Program-made: the position numbers and the translations under genes
Shown here: positions 8,534 through 9,972 of the stretch, piece after piece
Layout of the letters: each line of letters begins with the position of its first letter
Numbering within the stretch: position 1 is the stretch's first letter
The notes under the pieces: model-generated
What the model was told of the DNA's origin: nothing
The model's input: the letters and a program-made list of their open reading frames with translations, nothing else
The model's database searches: none
From: Clostridiales bacterium
GTDB taxonomy: Bacteria > Bacillota > Clostridia > Oscillospirales > Ruminococcaceae
Direction: 5' to 3'
DNA length: 9,972 nucleotides
Assembly: GCA_012800685.1 (NCBI GenBank)
Contig: JAAZIT010000075.1
Location: 1-9,972, forward strand

Positions 8534-9574
8534 TTATAATTTATCTATTTCAACCATAAGTGCCTCCAAAGCTTTATCCTCAGAAACCCTATAAAGCTTT
8601 TCACCATTTTTAAATAAAACGGCACAACCGTCTCCACCAGCTATACCAATATCAGCCTCGCCAGCCTCGCCAATTCCGTTTACCACACATCCCATTACAG
8701 CCACTGTAATGTCCTTTTCAATATCCTTAGTGAGAATCTCAACCTTATTAGCCAACCCAATTAAATCAATTTTTGTTCTTCCACAGGTTGGGCACGAAAC
8801 AATTTTAACACCCTGCCCTTTTCCAATTGATTTTAAAATATCCTTTGCTGCATAGATTTCCTTAATAGGGCTGTCAGTTAATGATACACGAATTGTTTCG
8901 CCAATTCCGTCAACTAAAAGACTGCCTATTCCAAATGAGGACTTAATTATACCCATTCGTTCAGTGCCAGCCTCGGTTACTCCTAAATGAAGTGGATAAT
9001 CATAGCTTTTGGCTAAAAGCCTATATGCGTTTATCATGGTTGAAACATTTGATGATTTTATTGAAATAACTATATCGTAAAAATCACAATCTTCTAAAAT
9101 TTTAATATGCCTTTTCGCACTTTCAACTAAAGCCTCTGGAGTAGGTGAACCGTATTTTGCTAACAAATCCTTTTCAAGCGAACCTGAGTTTACCCCAATT
9201 CTAATTGGAATATTCTTAGCCTTACAAGCATTAACAACTGCCTTAACTCTGTCGATTGAGCCAATGTTGCCTGGATTTATTCTTATCTTGTCAACTCCTG
9301 CCTCACAAGCTGCTAAAGCTAACCTGTAATCAAAGTGAATGTCCGCAACTAAAGGAATTGAAACATTTTTCTTTATAGCAGGAATAAGTGCCACAGCTTC
9401 CATATTAGGTATTGCCGCACGAACTATTTCACAACCAGCCTTTTCAAGCTCAATTGCCTGCTTAACGCTTTCATCAATGTTCTCTGCTGGAGCATTAAGC
9501 ATAGATTGAATATATATTTTATTTCCGTCGAGAGTTAGATTGCCTACTCTAACTGGTCGTACTTTTCTACTCAT
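8534..9574 (-). CDS. ispG: 4-hydroxy-3-methylbut-2-en-1-yl diphosphate synthase
   Basis: Iron-sulfur enzyme of the MEP pathway. It reductively converts methylerythritol cyclodiphosphate to HMBPP, a precursor of isoprenoids such as the undecaprenyl carrier. Seen: 346 residues, the normal length of the short bacterial form. A TIM-barrel domain (about 1-250) carries VADIHFDYRLAL (77-88), KIRINPGNIG (96-105) and IGVNSGSLE (126-134). The C-terminal domain carries the [4Fe-4S] ligands C261 and C264 (SCPTCGR), C296 (MGCVVNGIGEAGEAD) and E303. The early motif reads QSMLNAPAENID where many homologs have QSMTNT; I take this as lineage variation. The ATG at 9574 is chosen because AAAGGA (9584-9589) lies 9 nt upstream and the conserved VRVGNL begins within ten residues. 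It heads the ispG-polC unit. dxr and rseP, often upstream of ispG in clostridia, are not in the roughly 400 bases upstream. Confidence 0.97.
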   Translation of the reverse strand: MSRKVRPVRVGNLTLDGNKIYIQSMLNAPAENIDESVKQAIELEKAGCEIVRAAIPNMEAVALIPAIKKNVSIPLVADIHFDYRLALAACEAGVDKIRINPGNIGSIDRVKAVVNACKAKNIPIRIGVNSGSLEKDLLAKYGSPTPEALVESAKRHIKILEDCDFYDIVISIKSSNVSTMINAYRLLAKSYDYPLHLGVTEAGTERMGIIKSSFGIGSLLVDGIGETIRVSLTDSPIKEIYAAKDILKSIGKGQGVKIVSCPTCGRTKIDLIGLANKVEILTKDIEKDITVAVMGCVVNGIGEAGEADIGIAGGDGCAVLFKNGEKLYRVSEDKALEALMVEIDKL

Positions 9575-9598
9575 AAAATCCTGTCCTTTTTATTCACT

Positions 9599-9649
9599 AT
9601 TATATAATTAGAATATTTTTTAAAAATCTTTTCTATTATATAAATTATA
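9599..9649 (-). promoter_or_regulatory. Probable promoter region of ispG-polC
   Basis: The AT-rich stretch between the repeat array and ispG holds three exact TATAAT boxes on the minus strand, at 9649-9644, 9640-9635 and 9604-9599. None has a good TTGACA-like -35 box at 16-18 bp. The exact promoter therefore cannot be chosen, and some of these boxes may simply reflect base composition. Use of the last box would give a short leader of roughly 20 nt before the ispG ATG. Confidence 0.4.
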
Positions 9650-9685
9650 CTTTTTTATTAGCACTAAAATTTTTTACCTCTACAT

Positions 9686-9718
9686 TTATTAACTTAGACA
9701 CCTCGTAAGAGGCGCAAC
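9686..9718 (-). repeat. CRISPR-like repeat 1 (leader-distal, degenerate)
   Basis: It matches repeat 2 at 24 of 33 positions. Changes cluster in the first twelve plus-strand bases, which are the 3' end of the repeat in the minus-strand transcript. The CACCTC/GAGGCG stem arms still pair in minus-strand RNA through one G-U wobble. Confidence 0.65.
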
Positions 9719-9753
9719 GTGTAACCTAGCACAAAACCTGCTTGCAGGGCATG

Positions 9754-9786
9754 ATTCCAACTCACACACCTCATGAGAGGTGCAAC
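9754..9786 (-). repeat. CRISPR-like repeat 2 (best preserved copy)
   Basis: This 33-nt copy has a perfect CACCTC/GAGGTG stem and an ATGA loop. It serves as the reference for the others. It begins ATTCCAACTC and ends GGTGCAAC on the plus strand. Confidence 0.78.
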
Positions 9787-9820
9787 AGCTTACCGATGAT
9801 ATCTTTAACAATCCTCTTAT

Positions 9821-9851
9821 ATTCCAACACACACCTCGTGAGAAACGCAAC
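9821..9851 (-). repeat. CRISPR-like repeat 3 (2-nt deletion)
   Basis: This 31-nt copy lacks two bases of the ACTCACAC stretch and has four substitutions against repeat 2, all transitions. The stem arms read CACCTC and GAAACG on the plus strand, so they mispair there. In the minus-strand RNA all six pairs remain, three of them G-U wobbles. Confidence 0.72.
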
Positions 9852-9884
9852 ATGAAACAAAGGGATTTATTTATTAATCCTACT

Positions 9885-9900
9885 ATTCCAACTCACACAC
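9885..9900 (-). repeat. CRISPR-like half repeat 4
   Basis: Sixteen bases, ATTCCAACTCACACAC, are identical to the first half of repeat 2. Then the match stops abruptly and the stem and GCAAC end are missing. Spacing from repeat 3 is normal, so this is a true array position cut by deletion or insertion rather than a chance match. Confidence 0.7.
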
Positions 9901-9947
9901 AAGCGGGATACCATATGGTTTACTTGTAATTGCTACCGTCACCGCTT
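9901..9947. repeat. Inverted repeat at the broken edge of the array
   Basis: AAGCGG (9901-9906) and CCGCTT (9942-9947) form 6-bp inverted arms starting exactly where half repeat 4 breaks off. Between them is the 10-bp palindrome ACCATATGGT (9910-9919). The arms are short and could be chance. It could be the end of an inserted element or a small structured RNA. The remaining bases to 9972 are AT-rich, and I see no gene, repeat or clear CRISPR leader in them. Nothing in 9575-9972 supports a protein gene. Confidence 0.35.
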
Positions 9948-9972
9948 AAAAACTTTTATAATATCACTAAAG

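Larger units (their letters stand above)
9686..9900 (-). CRISPR. Short, degenerate CRISPR-like array, type I-C-like repeat, no cas genes
   Basis: Three whole repeats of 31-33 nt and one 16-nt half repeat alternate with unique spacers of 35 nt (9719-9753), 34 nt (9787-9820) and 33 nt (9852-9884), a period of 64-68 nt. The repeat core is CACCTC-ATGA-GAGGTG, a 6-bp stem-loop. Read on the minus strand the repeat starts GTTGC, carries the stem, and ends GTGTGAGTTGGAAT, which resembles type I-C repeats that end GTGGATTGAAAT (recalled family pattern, not searched). Minus-strand transcription is also suggested because the copy at 9686-9718 is worn at its minus-strand 3' end, as leader-distal repeats often are. 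The copies differ more than in a living array (24/33 and 27/31 matches to the middle copy). This looks like a relic, or an orphan array, lying 111 nt upstream of ispG. Confidence 0.75.

Noticed and set aside
9901..9972. Continuation of the CRISPR-like array or a tRNA/rRNA fragment at the right edge
   Set aside because: No repeat appears at the expected next position, and I could not match the sequence convincingly to a tRNA fold or rRNA segment.

Overview
This AT-rich window carries six protein genes, all on the minus strand, followed at the right edge by a short non-coding stretch. The gene set points to a low-GC Gram-positive bacterium (Firmicutes), most likely of class Clostridia. It has the Gram-positive replicative polymerase PolC, with its exonuclease set inside the PHP domain, and a short-form HisG paired with HisZ. 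It also has an ispG-polC pair of the kind found in clostridial genomes. A genus cannot be named from the window.

Reading in the direction of transcription (right to left): positions 9686-9900 hold a small degenerate CRISPR-like array with three whole repeats, one half repeat and three spacers of 33-35 nt. No cas gene is present. About 110 AT-rich bases then lead to ispG (isoprenoid precursor synthesis), followed 13 nt later by polC (replicative DNA polymerase). A strong sigma-A-type promoter begins just after the polC stop, with several palindromes around it. It drives a tightly packed histidine operon, hisZ-hisG-hisD-hisC; hisC runs off the left edge.

The his genes work together. HisG with HisZ as regulatory partner catalyses the first step of histidine synthesis, HisC the seventh and HisD the last two. 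hisZ and hisG overlap by 8 nt, which suggests translational coupling of two proteins that form one complex. ispG and polC are housekeeping genes that share a transcript by position, not by pathway.

The coding part is ordinary chromosomal core sequence. The parts most worth a second look are the decayed CRISPR-like array next to an essential operon, whose base changes keep RNA pairing on one strand only, and the palindrome-rich his promoter and leader. I found no gene family that I could not place and no new multi-gene system.
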